DNA of 64,000 nt from Biomphalaria glabrata (lineage: Eukaryota > Mollusca > Gastropoda > Planorbidae). Location of the stretch: NCBI RefSeq assembly GCF_947242115.1, contig NC_074713.1:26446378-26510377 (forward strand), in the 5' to 3' direction. The notes beneath the pieces are model-generated. The model did not search any database and was not told where the DNA came from. It was given only the letters and a program-made list of their open reading frames with translations. Of this stretch, positions 37,921-50,009 are shown one piece after another; positions within the stretch are counted from its first letter, which is position 1; each line of letters begins with the position of its first letter. A program made the position numbers and the translations under genes.

Positions 37921-38413
37921 ATCAAGATCGGAGTTGTTCTAGTTGTTAGAGTTGATAGAACTAGGCTCACCCACTTAATACATCCCATAAGGAAACTTGC
38001 TTGTGTTCACTTGGAAGTACACACTCCTGTGATGGAATATCACCGCAGCAATGTACGATCCAAGTCAAGTTACGATAGTTTAAATATAAAAATCTGCGTT
38101 ATTTTGTATGTGAATTTTTTTTTTGTTTCAGATATTAGTCCTATAAACATTTTTGGTTCTGCTTAATTCTTTTTAAATGCACAATTATGTGAAATGAGAC
38201 AAGCTTGACTAACAGACATAGCGCTACTTTACCATTAAAAATAAGGTCACGAAATTCTACATAAATTGTCAATGTAAATTATATATTGTACTATTTTTTA
38301 AAAATAATTTTAACTAGGTTTCTAGGATCCAAATAACTGTCGTAAATGGTGGGTCCAATTTTTCAATGTCAAAGCTTCCATTTAGTTTTGTCCGAGGGAA
38401 ACATTGTTCATGG
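37921..38413. other. 3' flank of lectin gene 3
   Basis: AT-rich sequence downstream of gene 3 (reverse strand). No polyadenylation signal of the AATAAA form is obvious close to the stop, and no other gene is seen. Confidence 0.4.
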
Positions 38414-41400
38414 CTACTTGCATTGACAAATAACACAACCTGTAGAAGGGTCTGTTTGAAAGCCATTTACGCCGCAGTCCAGATTACAGATGAGTATGGG
38501 ACAAGGATGTGTTATAGAAGTCACGTGTACCAATGGAGCCTGAGTGGTAGCCTGATCGCCTATCTGGATGACCACATGATTAGTAACTGGATGGACCTGG
38601 TATTGACAAATGTAGTAGTGTGTCTCATCAGTGGTAATAAAAAGGAAACTGCTTTTCTCGCAGGTAAACACCCGCCATTTTCCCCCAGCTGTCAAATCTA
38701 GGACCACGCAGTCGTGAGCGTCGTGGTCACCGCCAGCACCAGGGCCCTCGTGTTCAGCCCAGTTGGTGTACCCAGGCCTGGTACCGTCGTCCCAGACGAA
38801 GTTATTCTCGTTGACTATGTCATTGAGCCCAATCCACACTCGAGCTAGAAGATGCCCATAGTGAGCTATCTGAGAGGAGAGATAGTTCTGGGTGTCCTGG
38901 TCTTTGACCAGCACCAAGCTGCCCCCGATTCTCTCGCACTCTGCTTTAGCCCCCGAGTGGGTCAGCTTCCTGTAAAACACGAACTGGTAGCAGATGTTAT
39001 TTCTCACTTGGAGGTATTGATCTCTGGCCAGCTGTGGAGGGCACACGTCCGTCACTTGGGCAGCTCTGACTGATACATTTAAAAAAAAAAGGAAACACGA
39101 ACAATTAGGAAATTAACTTGAGCGAAACTTGTTTTTATACAAATAACTTTAGGTCATTAAAATTAGACAAGTAACATCAGACAAAAACATTAGGCAAGTA
39201 ACATTAGACAAGAAACTCTGGACTAGTAGGATTAAGTAGCAGGATTAGGAAAGTAACATTGGTCAAATAACATTGTGCGGTATTCTTTGACGAGTAACAT
39301 TGGGCAAGCAGCATTATGTAAATAACAGTAACATTAGGCAAGTCGCATAATGCAAGTAACATTAGGCAATAAAATCGGTTAATTAAATTTAGGCAAGTGA
39401 CATTAGTTAAGTAACATTAAGTAACATTAGGCAAGTAACAATGCACATTTTATTAGAGAAGTAGCACTAAACAGTGAAGTTAGTCCTGAACAGTTGGACC
39501 CAGTGCAAGCCCGAGACGGAGAGGCCAGTGCAAGCCCGAGACAGAGAGGCCAGTGCAAGAGTTGATACGGCGGTACGGTTGTCCACGAAGAAATATTTGT
39601 ACACTCTGTGCTACATGTTGTCAATTGTACAATATTGGCTGCTATTTATTAGACATTAAACTTTTACGTTATTTTGGAGCCCTGAGTTGTCAAGTACTTT
39701 AAGTCGGTGCTGTCGTGTTTTTGCAGTTTGCAGAGAGCTTGAATAGTGAGAAACGTTACAATATCATGAGGTCGGGTTTTCAAAACCATTTATAGTTTAC
39801 GAAATCTAAACGGGGCGGACGGACAGACAGACCACACCAAAGTAATAGCGGCTATTCCCCTTTTCGGGGCGGCTAAAAATTAGCCAATTAGTCAATAAAT
39901 TATTGAGAGATATGGCTGTAAATGTGGAATTCTTCCCCCCAGAGAACAATTTATTTTTAGAAAAAGGTATTTTCATATTTCAATTGTTACAATTTCTTTT
40001 TTTTTTTATTTAGCTTGCAAATTCTTCATAATTGGACGGACACTGGGTGAACACAGTTTACGAAAACGGATCTAACGATTTTCCAAAAATTTTGACGGTT
40101 TATGTATATCGTTTGATAAAATATACCTTATTAACCATGCATTGAAAGCTCTGGTATAACCTTTATTTTTGAAAATATAATCATCTTAAAATTAAATTTG
40201 GTCTTCTTTGAATACCCTCCAATGAAAATTACCGTATTGACCACAAATGTATCTTTGTTTTTTTAATACGCTTCAGCTGATTATTCCACCTAAGTTTTTC
40301 TTTGTATTCATTAAAGAGCTAAGTACATAAATAGACATTCCTAGACATTATGTAAACAGTCTTATGTTGGAAACATGGACCTATATATACATATATTATA
40401 ACTAGACTGGAAAACGGAAACCAATTCTTATCCGTGATTGATCAACTCAGACCTACATATATATAGATTGTTATGTATTAATCACAGAACTATATATTCA
40501 CTTAATAAAGCCATTTCCTGTTAGTTTCCAATAGGGTTTGTTGCTGAACATAAAAATTATATATGTGTCAGACGCGAATAGCCCAATTTTCAGTAAAAGA
40601 AATTACAAAAGTCATTTCTCTATAGAAGAAGTTACAAAGGCTATATAAAATACAACCACAGACCTATATATACTACAATAAATATAGGTTTTTGATTGCT
40701 AGTTACAATTTATTTAGGTAGGTGCAGTTTTACTATTACATACCAAGTATTAAGAGTTTAGAAAAACCCAGTTTTTTTTTCTTGTGCAACGCTATTAGCT
40801 AACATCTCATATCGTCTATCCATTAGTATATTTAGATCTATAATCTAATTCTAGTCTAGATCTATATATAAAAATCGAATAGATCTAGTAATAGCATGGG
40901 CGTAGCCAGGATTTTTTTTTCGGGGGGGGGGGGTTGGGGGGGTGGATTTATTTCATACTGACCCTTCATTCTTTCGGAAGAATGTGCCCTAGAATAGGTT
41001 CTTCCATGAATTAGTGGGAAAATTGTAGATTCCCCGCCATTACTAGCAAGTGGGTCTGGGGGAGCGCTAGGAGCTCCCCCAACGCGGGGCGAAGCCCCGC
41101 CGCCAAGCACTATTTCTGGTATTGAAAGCCAACATATCACAGATGCCATTATAGATTTATTTGTATATTTCACATTTAAAAGCTTAAGTGTAAATAGAAA
41201 TATAAACCCTTGACTGAGCCTCAGGAATTACCCCACAAATCTAAATCCTTGACAGCACCTCAGGTTTTACCCAAGACGTAATTATGATGTTGCAAATCTA
41301 TTGGTTGATTTGAAAATAAATAAAGACATTTTTTTAAAAGAGTTAGCGCCAGAGAATTGACGAGGGAAAAAGTACGCCAGTCGATAAAAGAATTCCATAG

Positions 41401-44400
41401 TAGATAGTCACGTTTCTAAGACCTCTGATTTAAAGCCTTTGTAATGTTATTTATACTTGTTAATCTGTAACTTGTACATAAGCTGTACTTACGTTTTATA
41501 TTTAAATAAAGTTCCAGAGTTGTGTTTTAGCAAAGAATCTTTAATTGTGATTCCTAGATCGTCATTTATTCAACTATTTTAATTCAAGTAAAATCCCCGG
41601 CACCACAACACACATTGTGACATCTTGTGTGTGTTGTGACACAACAAAATGCATATTCTGAGGTATCTACACTGCATTTTCCTGCTATTAAAAAGTTTTA
41701 TTTCAAAAACCTAATGTGCTATTCTTACTCCCGCGCCGTTCGGAGCATTTGACGTCAAGCTGTTTCCATAAAAATCTGTCACTGGTAATGTCTGAAGCCT
41801 CTTCCCACCTGCCATGAGGACCTCAATGAATGAGTGGCGTCAAGTTGTACTAGGATATCATTGCAACTCTTCTTATGCGTAATTAATTTTGTCGGAGAAC
41901 ATGTCCCGCAAACCTCACTCTCTCACAATCTTACTATGGGGTCGACTCCCAGTTCGGCATAGGATTTCCTTGATTTAAACCCGATCTCTAAAATCTGTCT
42001 TAGCCATCTTTGTTGAGCCACATTTAGTGTTTTTCAATTTCGGCAGATGACTATTCATTGTAGTTTATTAAGGGAGCCCTGCCACAGGTAAAATGTGTAA
42101 CCTCTCTTGAATACGCTCTTGGAATTAAGTGACTAGTTTGCTTTAGATTTTATATCGAAAAGAGAAGTTTTATCGTCAAAATCATCTAAAGGGGTTTTAA
42201 ACTTTAAAAAAAAAAACGCCATCTGTAGAATAGGGGTTTAAACTCAAAACCCCCGATTAAATTGGCTACGCTCAAATAATTTTAGTGTGTAATTTGCTTT
42301 TTTATATATATTGAAGATGTCTTTTTTAGCATCAACCCCTCTGAATGGGGTTTAAACTCAAAACCCCTTTTGGCAACGCTCCTAGCATTTTGAGTGCGTA
42401 ATTTGCTTTTTTTCTTACACTGAAGATTTTTTTTTTAGCCTCAAACCCCCCTCGCGTAGGGTTTAAACTCAAAACCCCTTTGGCTACGCTCATAGATTTT
42501 AGAGTGAGTAATTTGCTTTTATTTATATTGAAGAGGTACTTTTTAGCTTCAAACTCCACTGGAGAGGAGTTTAAACTCAAAACCCCTTTGACTACACTCG
42601 TAACATTTTGAGTGTATAATTTGCTTTGTTTTTATTATTAAAGAGGTATTTTTTACCTTCAAACCCCGCTGAAGTGGGGTTCAAACTCAAAACTAAGTCA
42701 AAACCCATTTAGCTACGCTCATAACATTTTGAGTGCGTAATTAGCTCTTTTTTTATATTGAAGAGGGGGGTTATCGTAAATTTTGGAGGGGGTTTTAAAA
42801 TCAAAATCTCCCTTAACTGTGCTCTAAGAATTAGGGGATTTTCGTTTGCATTTTTTTTGTTTTGTTTTATAGAAGAGGGGGAGTTAACTGCAAAAACTCC
42901 AAGTAGGGGGTTTAAAACTCAAAACCCCTGGTAGGGGGTTTTAAACTCAAAACCCCTGGTAGGGGGTTTTAAACTCAAAACCCCATTGGTTGTGCTGGGG
43001 CAAGTGATGGTTTAGTATTAAAATCTCACCTAAAATAAACAAAATCAAAGCAAAAAATCATTCACTAAATTCCGATCCCCCCCCCCCTCAAAGGGGGGAA
43101 TTTCATTTCGGGGGGGGGGGGTTGGAACACCCCCCCTGGCTACGCCCATGGGTAATAGTATAGATTCTATCTTGAGACTAGATTGCCGAGTCTAGCCTAT
43201 GCTATGCCTATAGTCAGTTTTTATTAGAAAAAAGTCTAGATATTAATAAAGACTTACGTTTTTTTAATTATTAGATTATTAGATATGGACATAAGACATA
43301 GATCTAATAATACTGTAATACGTTTACTATACTCTATACTTAATCTACTAAACTAGAGATGTTATCTATAGATCTATCTATAATCTAGTCAATCTAGATC
43401 TATACAATATTCATTATAATACTTCTACTTATAATGACTTATTTAATAAGTTAGTACTTAGACTTAGATCTATTATAGTTTATTAATAGATTTACTTTTC
43501 AATTCCTAGATCTAATGATAAAATTGCGAATGATGTCTATAATGACTGATTATTATATTTTTTTTATAATAATAGGCCTACTAAATCTAGGTCTAGACTC
43601 TACTTAAATCTAGTCTAAAATAATGACTGTCTAAGACTCTAGATGATTGAGAAGTTCACATAGAGGTGTTTTTAATAATACGGCATGTCGGCTGAAAGTA
43701 TATAAAGTGCTTTTTTTTTTTGTAAAAATAAAAAAGAGGCTCCGGTACTCAGTGATAGACTGCCTAACTTTCAACTAATAATAAATTAACAATTAACGTT
43801 GAATTACAAGAAAAGTAATCATTTTTCCCCGACATTGAAAAAAGTTGCAGATACCCCGTTCCGGTGCGTACCGTCACAAAAATATATGTATATCTCAATC
43901 TTCTTTCATTTAATTTTTTTTTGCGGGGTTATTGCTACTTAATAAATTGATACCGGATCGATTTAAATAGGGCCTAAGTATACAAGCAGGATTTCGAGCA
44001 TTGGATAAATTTATTTTTTAAGTACAAAGTTTTATGGAAGAGGCAATATATTAGTTGTTTGAAGTTTGTAACTTCTTAAATTCAGGCTAAAAATATCGAA
44101 GCCTACATTTTTACACTCATTTCTAAACAATTAGAAGAGATGGACTGACTCATAGTGTAGCTTGTGTACATCTGCAAAAACACAAACTCAGTTAGACTTT
44201 CAAAACTATTAAAAGAAAAACTTAGTGATTATTTTTACTGTATAATTCTATTATTATTCCTTTTTAGAATTAGGATATAAACAAAAATTTGCCATATGAC
44301 TTTATCTAACAGAAAAAAAATTAAACTTACGTCTATTTATGCGGTTATTTATAGTTACTAGTAATATAAAATATATTGAACTAACACGTACATTCATCAT

Positions 44401-45830
44401 AATGCAGCCATGCGATTTTTCGTTTATAAACATAGCATTATTTAGGACCAATATTTTACAAAGGCTGCTTGGAGAAATCAGGTATACCCATTAGGAGAAA
44501 AACGACCCCTTTACTCAAGAAAAATTTAAGAAACTAGAACAGACACAAAATAAACAGTGACATTCATAACAAAATAATATTCAAAATTGATTAGAGTAAC
44601 ACCTTTTTAAGTAATCATTTTAAGTTTAAAATCACTACAATTTTTTTCAACAATTATTTTGTGTATGAAGTTGTGTATCTGAAAATGCCGGGTACATGAA
44701 ATAAGCTAGTCCTAAAAAAAACAACACAGATCTTGGGTAAAATACTCATCAAATAAAGTACTGTAAATGTGTAGTTTCACGCGCTAGTTTCATTTCTTTT
44801 CTTTTTATAGCCTCTATCGGGTTATATCCCAACTACCCGTATATTTGTGCAGAATTTTTTTCTCTATCAGGTACACTTAAAATTATAGCATAATAATGTC
44901 AGTTTAATTTAAAAAGAGAACTGAAAAATACAAAGATATATAGGGAAAAAAGCGACTTCCGGCCCAATACTTTTTAATCAAAGAAACGAAACGGACTAGT
45001 CCAACAAACCCTATAAGATAATATTACGGAAATCCTAAATCGAAATAATTCATGTCTATTGATTTTAATCATCTTATGTACATTTAAATAGATTGATTAC
45101 CTAGATCTTTATAGATTATGTATCTGAAAATTGCAAAACAATAATTATGAGACGAGAGTACTTTTATTTTTCGATGTTCAATGACTAGATCTAAAGTTTT
45201 AAAAAACAACATTATTTAGAACTACTTTACAAAACAACGCCTTGTTTCAATTCTTTAAAAACATTTTCACGACAGTTTCTCTGTATTTCATTTGTTTCTC
45301 CATGTCCAGTCTAGATATAATATATATATATATAGGTCTGTGGCTGTAGCTGGAGACTAAATAGAAAACCTTGATTCTGGTCATTTACTGAGAAGAAATA
45401 TAGAAATAGTGAAGCATTGCAGGGAAACAATTCAATGAGAAATTCGAAACCACCATCAGGTTCAAAGAGCAAGGTTTCATTTAAAAAGTTACTCCTTTCT
45501 CCTTCTTTTAAGGCGCTTGTTTTTTTTTTTCTTTTTTGTCCTCATCGGGGCGTGCAGTCTTCCACCAACCCTAGACACATTAGGTACTCCATGTGATTTG
45601 GAATCTGAATGGGGCGAGCCACAAATCTATCACTTGATCATAACATACTGAAGCAGTAGTTCAACTTATTCTAAAACTCCGAACGATCAGTCAACAAGAT
45701 ATCTTTTTAATTAAAAATAAAAACAAAAGATATTTGGTGTGTTGTTGTCAGTAAAATGGTCAAAACTTTTCTTACCCAGGTTTAAACCAAGACATAGGCT
45801 GAATGTGAGGATAGCAAACCAGGAGAACAT
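38414..45830 (-). CDS. Secreted C-type lectin, gene 3 (two exons, 6.7-kb intron)
   Basis: Reverse-strand exons 45830-45776 and 39069-38414 give 236 residues. Exon 1 is a signal peptide (MFSWFAILTFSLCLGLNL) with a GTAAGA donor in phase 1. Exon 2 starts after AATGTATCAG and reads VRAAQVTDVCPP, the same junction residues as gene 2. The CTLD keeps CYQF, ECERIGGSL, WIGLNDI, W-DDG, HDC, WRVFTC and YYICQY; the linker and antistasin-like tail (CPILICNLDC then C-x2-C-x-C) match gene 2 closely. The EPN and WND positions are replaced as in gene 2. The intron has grown by insertion: it holds an LTR-like stretch, R2/R3 repeats, TIR element B and a LINE piece. The ATG is 4.5 kb from that of gene 4 on the other strand. 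Splicing across this intron is inferred from matching phase, motif and paralogue structure. Confidence 0.84.
39480..39757. mobile_element. LTR-like fragment related to the solo LTR at 5 kb
   Basis: Shares the TTGGCTG-TATT, CATTAAA, TTTGGAGCC-TG-TTGTCAAG and GTGTTTTGCAGT-type blocks, in the same order, with the right half of the LTR at 5069-5572. It sits in the intron of lectin gene 3. Clear ends or a target duplication are not visible, so it is an older fossil. Confidence 0.55.
39777..39965 (-). repeat. Dispersed repeats R2 (reverse) and part of R3
   Basis: R2 reads in reverse: TTTACGAAATCTAAACGGGG, GGACGGACAGACAGACC and CCCTTTTCGGGGCGGCTAAA, to about 39880. An R3 fragment (TTGAGAGATATGGCTGTAAA) follows to about 39965. 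Confidence 0.7.
40000..40894. other. AT-rich intron sequence of lectin gene 3
   Basis: No gene or clear repeat family is recognised. Short TATATA words and a recurrent ACCTATATATA motif occur. Confidence 0.35.
40895..43150. mobile_element. TIR element B (GGGCGTAGCC family), in intron of gene 3
   Basis: Ends CATGGGCGTAGCCAGG and CCTGGCTACGCCCATG enclose 2256 bp; flanks AGTAATAG / GGTAATAG form an 8-bp duplication with one mismatch. Near the left end is the palindrome GCGGGGCGAAGCCCCGC. The right half has about six units with a GGCTACGCTCATA-like motif and TTTAAACTCAAAACCCC. It is close to element A but longer by roughly 700 bp, part of it (about 41205-41640) having no match in A. No transposase is seen. 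Confidence 0.87.
43151..43640. other. TCTAGA/AGATCT-rich intron tract
   Basis: Dense TCTAGATCTA-like words directly after TIR element B. Like the tract at 6.1 kb; no gene. Confidence 0.55.
43641..45775. other. Remaining intron 1 of lectin gene 3
   Basis: AT-rich. Apart from the LINE piece at 44505-44612 and a (TA)n run near 45317-45335, nothing is recognised. Confidence 0.4.
44505..44612 (+). mobile_element. LINE 3' fragment, same family as 2685-3200
   Basis: Matches the other copy over GACCCC-T-ACTCAAGAAA, CTAGAACAGACACAAAA and ATTCATAACAAA, then TAACACC. Only about 100 bp remain. Confidence 0.7.
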
Positions 45831-47424
45831 TCTTGTATTGGATGCCTGTAACAACAATGTTAAGGTGTTAGGGCCTTGCTAATTAGAGACTAATCGTTTC
45901 AATGTGTTGGAAATTAAAAAAAAAGGTTGGACAATAGATAAGAGCAGGCTACGAGTGTGTGTGAGTGAGTGTGTAAGTGTGTGTGTGTGTGTCTGTGAGT
46001 TGGGAAGATCAATGCAAGAATAGAATGTACAAAGTGTGTGCAGCTTTAAGTATTGTAATGATTAAAACTTTTGCAAGTGTATACATTAGTGTTTATGTGT
46101 GGCTTAGTGAATATGAGTGTGTGTGTGTGTGTGTGTACATTAGTGTCAAAGAAATACGGTTGTAGCAAAGACTTTTTGACATCTCTTAACAAAAAGGCGG
46201 ACAGTCAGATATCAATATGTATACTTTGTTCAAATGCAGAGATTAAATAACTTTTTATCTTGTTTATTTTGCTATATTTTTGTCTAATTCTATATCTCAA
46301 CATGTTCTCAGTTGAAAAACATAAAATATGAATATAGAAAAAACTTATGTCAGGACTATTTCCTCATTATAAACCGATTATGTCATACATGGGCGTAGCC
46401 AGGGGAAGTTTTTTTGGAGGGGATGAATTTTTTACTCACACCCCATATGTAAATATGTGTGTTTTTGTGTGTGTTTGTTTAGGCTATATGTAATTAATCT
46501 TTATCACATTCCGATCCATTATTCTTTCGTAGTTTTTTTTACAGGCTCTTTCTGGGGGTCTGGGTGAGCGCTTAGAGCTACCCCAGAGGGGCCGAAGAGG
46601 AGCCCCGGCGCCAAGCATTATTTTCGGCACTTGAAACAAAAAGTGCATATTCTGAGGTATCTACAGTTCATTATCCTGATATCCTTTTATTAAAAAATTG
46701 TAGGTAACAAAAAAACTAATTTGTTATTCACTGCATTTTATTAATGGAGCCAGCGACTGGTAGAAATTGGTAACTAGAGTTTCGCTTTTGCTTTTTTATT
46801 GGAGGGTGAAATAACCATTACACCCGCTTTTGCTGCGATCATGAAATTTGGTGATTGTAGTTTGCTTTAGTTTTTATCTTCAAAACCATCTGTTGTTGTT
46901 TTTTAAACTAAACACTATCTGGATGTGATTATTTTAAAACTCCCCCTAAGCCACGCCCATAAATTTTTTTGACTATTTAGTTTAATATTGAAGATGGGGT
47001 TTCTAACCCTTGAACTCTCTATAGGGGGGTTTTAAGCTCAAAACACCCAGGAGAGAGGTTTTAAACTAAAACCCCTTCCACTACGCTCATATTTGGTCAT
47101 TGTAGTTTGTTTTAGTTTTATATTGAAGAAGGAGTTTTAACCTCAAATTAGGTTAAACTCAAAACTCTTCTTGGCTACGCTCATAGAATCTGGTGACTGT
47201 TGTTATCTTTAATGTAATATTGAAAAGATCTCTGGAGGGGGTATTAAACTTAAAACGCCTTTGGCTCACTGGCGGATCCAGGAAGGGGGCGGTAGGGGCG
47301 ATCGCCCCCCCACTCTGCCGACCCCCCCCCCCCCCGGACGAACTTTAGTATAGGATTCACACAATTTGTATACGAATTTATTACTTATGTTAAAAATATA
47401 TACTAATTATTTATATTTCAACCT

Positions 47425-48085
47425 ATTTTTAGATTATTTCGCCCCCCCTCTAGTATGTTGGCCGATTTGGTGGGGTCGGAAGGGGGCGATGGTATCTATC
47501 CCGCCCCCCCCTTACACTTTCGAATGGGGGGGCGGTCCAATTTATTGGTAGAAATCACAGCCTGCTAACAAAATCAATTAAATATCTATATCCTTGTAAC
47601 TTGTTATTGATATTTTAACCGATCTTTATATTATGTCGTTCCCTGTTTGCCGATTGGTGGGGGGGGGGGACGAATACCTCTTCTGCCCTTCCCACCTAAA
47701 CCCTTTGAGTGGGGGGGGGCGGTCCGTTTTTATGGAGAAATCATAGTTTGTGAACAAAATTAGTTGAATTAATATATACATTTTATATTATGTCGCTCCC
47801 TTTCTGGTATTTTGGCCGATTCGGTGGGGTGAGGGGGGGCGATTGCATGTACTGCCCTCCCCACTCTAGCCCTCTGAGTGCTGGGGGGGCGGTCCTATTT
47901 TTGTGGAGAATCATAGTTTGTGAATAAAATTAGTTGAATATCTATATAATATAAACTACTTATTGATATGTGACCCATTGTAAATATGTCGTACCACACT
48001 CTAATCTCAAATTGTATCATTAGTAAATTTAAATGAAAAAGGGTTGTACCAGGTGGGAGGGGCGATACATGCAATCGCATTTCCC
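47425..48085. repeat. ~185-bp diverged tandem repeat in element D
   Basis: Four units, each with a TTGGCCGATT-GGTGGGG word, a GGGGGCGAT word, GAGTGGGGGGGGCGGTCC and GAGAAATCATAGTTTGTGAA, spaced roughly 165-200 bp. Copies diverge most at G-run lengths. Confidence 0.75.
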
Positions 48086-48720
48086 CCATCGGACAAATCA
48101 ATACTTTTTCTTTTTGTATTATAGTTAAGAAATTACAAAATTAAAAAAATCTGTCACTAATATAATTTATATATACTATAAATTAAATTCTTATATCGAG
48201 TCGCCCCATACCTATTCTTTAATGTCAAATGCAATATTTAGCAGGAATTATTTAAGGAGCGAAGATTAATCGTTTTCACTCTACCGCCATTCCCATTTCC
48301 AGACAGAGTTTTTGTAATTTCACATGAAGTTATCATAAGTATTTTAAGAAAGACTTTGCATTGGAAAAGTTAGAATTCAAATGAAATTTTTCAGTATAAG
48401 AGTCATGATTGAGATGAGTTATAAACTCAAACAACGTTTTCATAGTCGCCTTTTCCCAACCTTTACTCAATCTGATATTTTTCTAGCTAAATAAATTTGG
48501 GACTATTACTCACAATTTATACTAGGGTTTTCTTGAATACTATTTATCGAATAAGTTTTTTTTCGAAGGCGATCCTCAAAGCAAAAATCTAAATACGTGG
48601 GGTATCCTATCTTTTCAAGGAACAAATCGGTTTTATTTGCAATGTATTATGGGCCTATAAATTCAAATTAGAATATTTTTCAAGTACAACATTATTCGAA
48701 AGGTCGTTTTTTAATAGTAT

Positions 48721-49587
48721 GAATAATGAGCTTCAGGTCAGGAGAATGCGTTTCTGCAGTGAAGAATGCAAGAAAACGCTTTTGGCGTCGGGGCTTCGCC
48801 CCGAACTTCATTTATGGGTAATGAGTTGTAGATGTCAGGAGAATGCGTTTCTGCAATGAAGAATGCAAGAAAACGCTTTTGGCGTCGGGGCTTCGCCCCG
48901 AACTCCATTGATGAATAATGAGCTGTACTTGTCAGGAGAATGCGTTTCTGCAGTGAAAAAAAGCAAGAAAACGCTTATGGCGTCGGGGCTTCGCCCCGAA
49001 CTTCACCATAGAACTTTATAGCGCTGCCCCAGTTGTTTTGTTTTTCGCCGAAGGTATGAATAATGAGCTTCAGGTCAGGAGAATGCGTTTCTGCAGTGAA
49101 GAATGCAAGAAAACGCTTTTGGCGTCGGGGCTTCGCCCCGAACTTCATTTATGGGTAATAAGTTGTAGATGTCAGAAGAATGCGTTTCTGCAATGAAGAA
49201 TGCAAGAAAACGCTTTTGGCGTCGGGGCTTCGCCCCGAACTCAATTGATAAATAATGAGCTGTACTTGTCGGGAGAATGCGTTTGTGCATTGAAAAAAGC
49301 AAGAAAACGCTTTTGGCGTCGGGGCTTCGCCCCGAACTCCATTGATGAATAATGAGCTGTACTTGTCAGGAGAATGCGTTTCTGCAGTGAAAAAAAGCAA
49401 GAAAACGCTTTTGGCGTCGGGGCTTCGCCCCGAACTCCATTGATGAATAATGAGCTGTACTTGTCAGGAGAATGCGTTTCTGCAGTGAAAAAAAGCAAGA
49501 AAACGCTTATGGCGTCGGGGCTTCGCCCCGAACTTCACCATAGAACTTTATAGCGCTGCCCCAGTTGTTTTGTTTTTCGCCGAAGGT
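48721..49587. repeat. ~98-bp satellite with a hairpin core, 8 copies
   Basis: Units contain AGGAGAATGCGTTTCTGCAG, GCAAGAAAACGCTTTTGGCG and the hairpin CGGGGCTTCGCCCCG. A 3-unit block and a 5-unit block each end in the same tail (CTTTATAGCGCTGCCCCAGT, then TTTTTCGCCGAAGGT) at about 49003-49054 and 49531-49587. The core resembles an internal palindrome of TIR elements B and C (GGCGAAGCCCCG next to CGCCAAGCA). Three overlapping reverse ORFs here are repeat artefacts. Confidence 0.93.
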
Positions 49588-49613
49588 TGAGAAATGCTGC
49601 TTTTTTTATTCTC

Positions 49614-49696
49614 ATATATATATATATATATATACATACATATATATGTGTGTGTGTGTGTGTGCGTGCGTGTGTGTGTGTGCGTGCGCGCGCGCA
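49614..49696. repeat. Compound microsatellite (TA)n(TG)n(CG)n
   Basis: TA run with TACATACA, then TG repeats and a short CG run. About 25 bp on, AGTTAGGGTTTACTGGGCG and GTTAGGGTTAGGGTTTGG give only two or three telomere-like TTAGGG words. Confidence 0.93.
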
Positions 49697-50009
49697 GTAT
49701 GCACGTTTATGCGTAGAGTTAGGGTTTACTGGGCGTTAGGGTTAGGGTTTGGAAAAAAATCGCCACCCCCCCACTCCAAAGTTCTGGATCCGCTAGTGCG
49801 TTTGGCTACTCTCATGAATTTTGGTGACTGTCGTTTTCTTTATTTTTTATTTATAGAAGGAAGAGGATTTGAGACTCTACCCCCTTTGTGGGGCTGCAAT
49901 GGGGCAAGTGATGGCTTTACATTAAAATCTCACCTACAATTGACAAAATTAAAGCATAAAAACAGTCACAAATTCCCTCCCCCGAAACCCCTCCCTGGCT
50001 ACGCCCATG

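Larger units (their letters stand above)
47267..49798. mobile_element. TIR element D (GGCGGATCCAGG ends), nested in C
   Basis: Ends CACTGGCGGATCCAG and CTGGATCCGCTAGTG enclose 2532 bp. Flanking CTTTGGCT / GTTTGGCT forms a 7-8-bp duplication of element C sequence. Next to both ends are long C or G runs with CGCCCCC words. The interior is occupied by two different tandem repeats and a microsatellite; no transposase is seen. Confidence 0.78.
46388..50009. mobile_element. TIR element C (GGGCGTAGCC family) with nested insert
   Basis: Ends CATGGGCGTAGCCAGG and CCTGGCTACGCCCATG, flanks ATGTCATA / ATGTCATG (7 of 8). Total 3622 bp, of which 47267-49798 is another element; without it the length is about 1.1 kb. 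The body again has GGCTACGCTCATA-like motifs and TTTTAAACTCAAAAC blocks. It lies between the divergent genes 3 and 4, 560 bp from the ATG of gene 3 and 340 bp from that of gene 4. Confidence 0.83.

Noticed and set aside
49075-49498. Three overlapping reverse ORFs with repeated VRGEAPTPKAFSC
   Set aside because: Frames through the 98-bp hairpin satellite.
49717-49755. Telomere-like TTAGGG words
   Set aside because: Only two or three copies in the middle of a transposon; not an interstitial telomere array.
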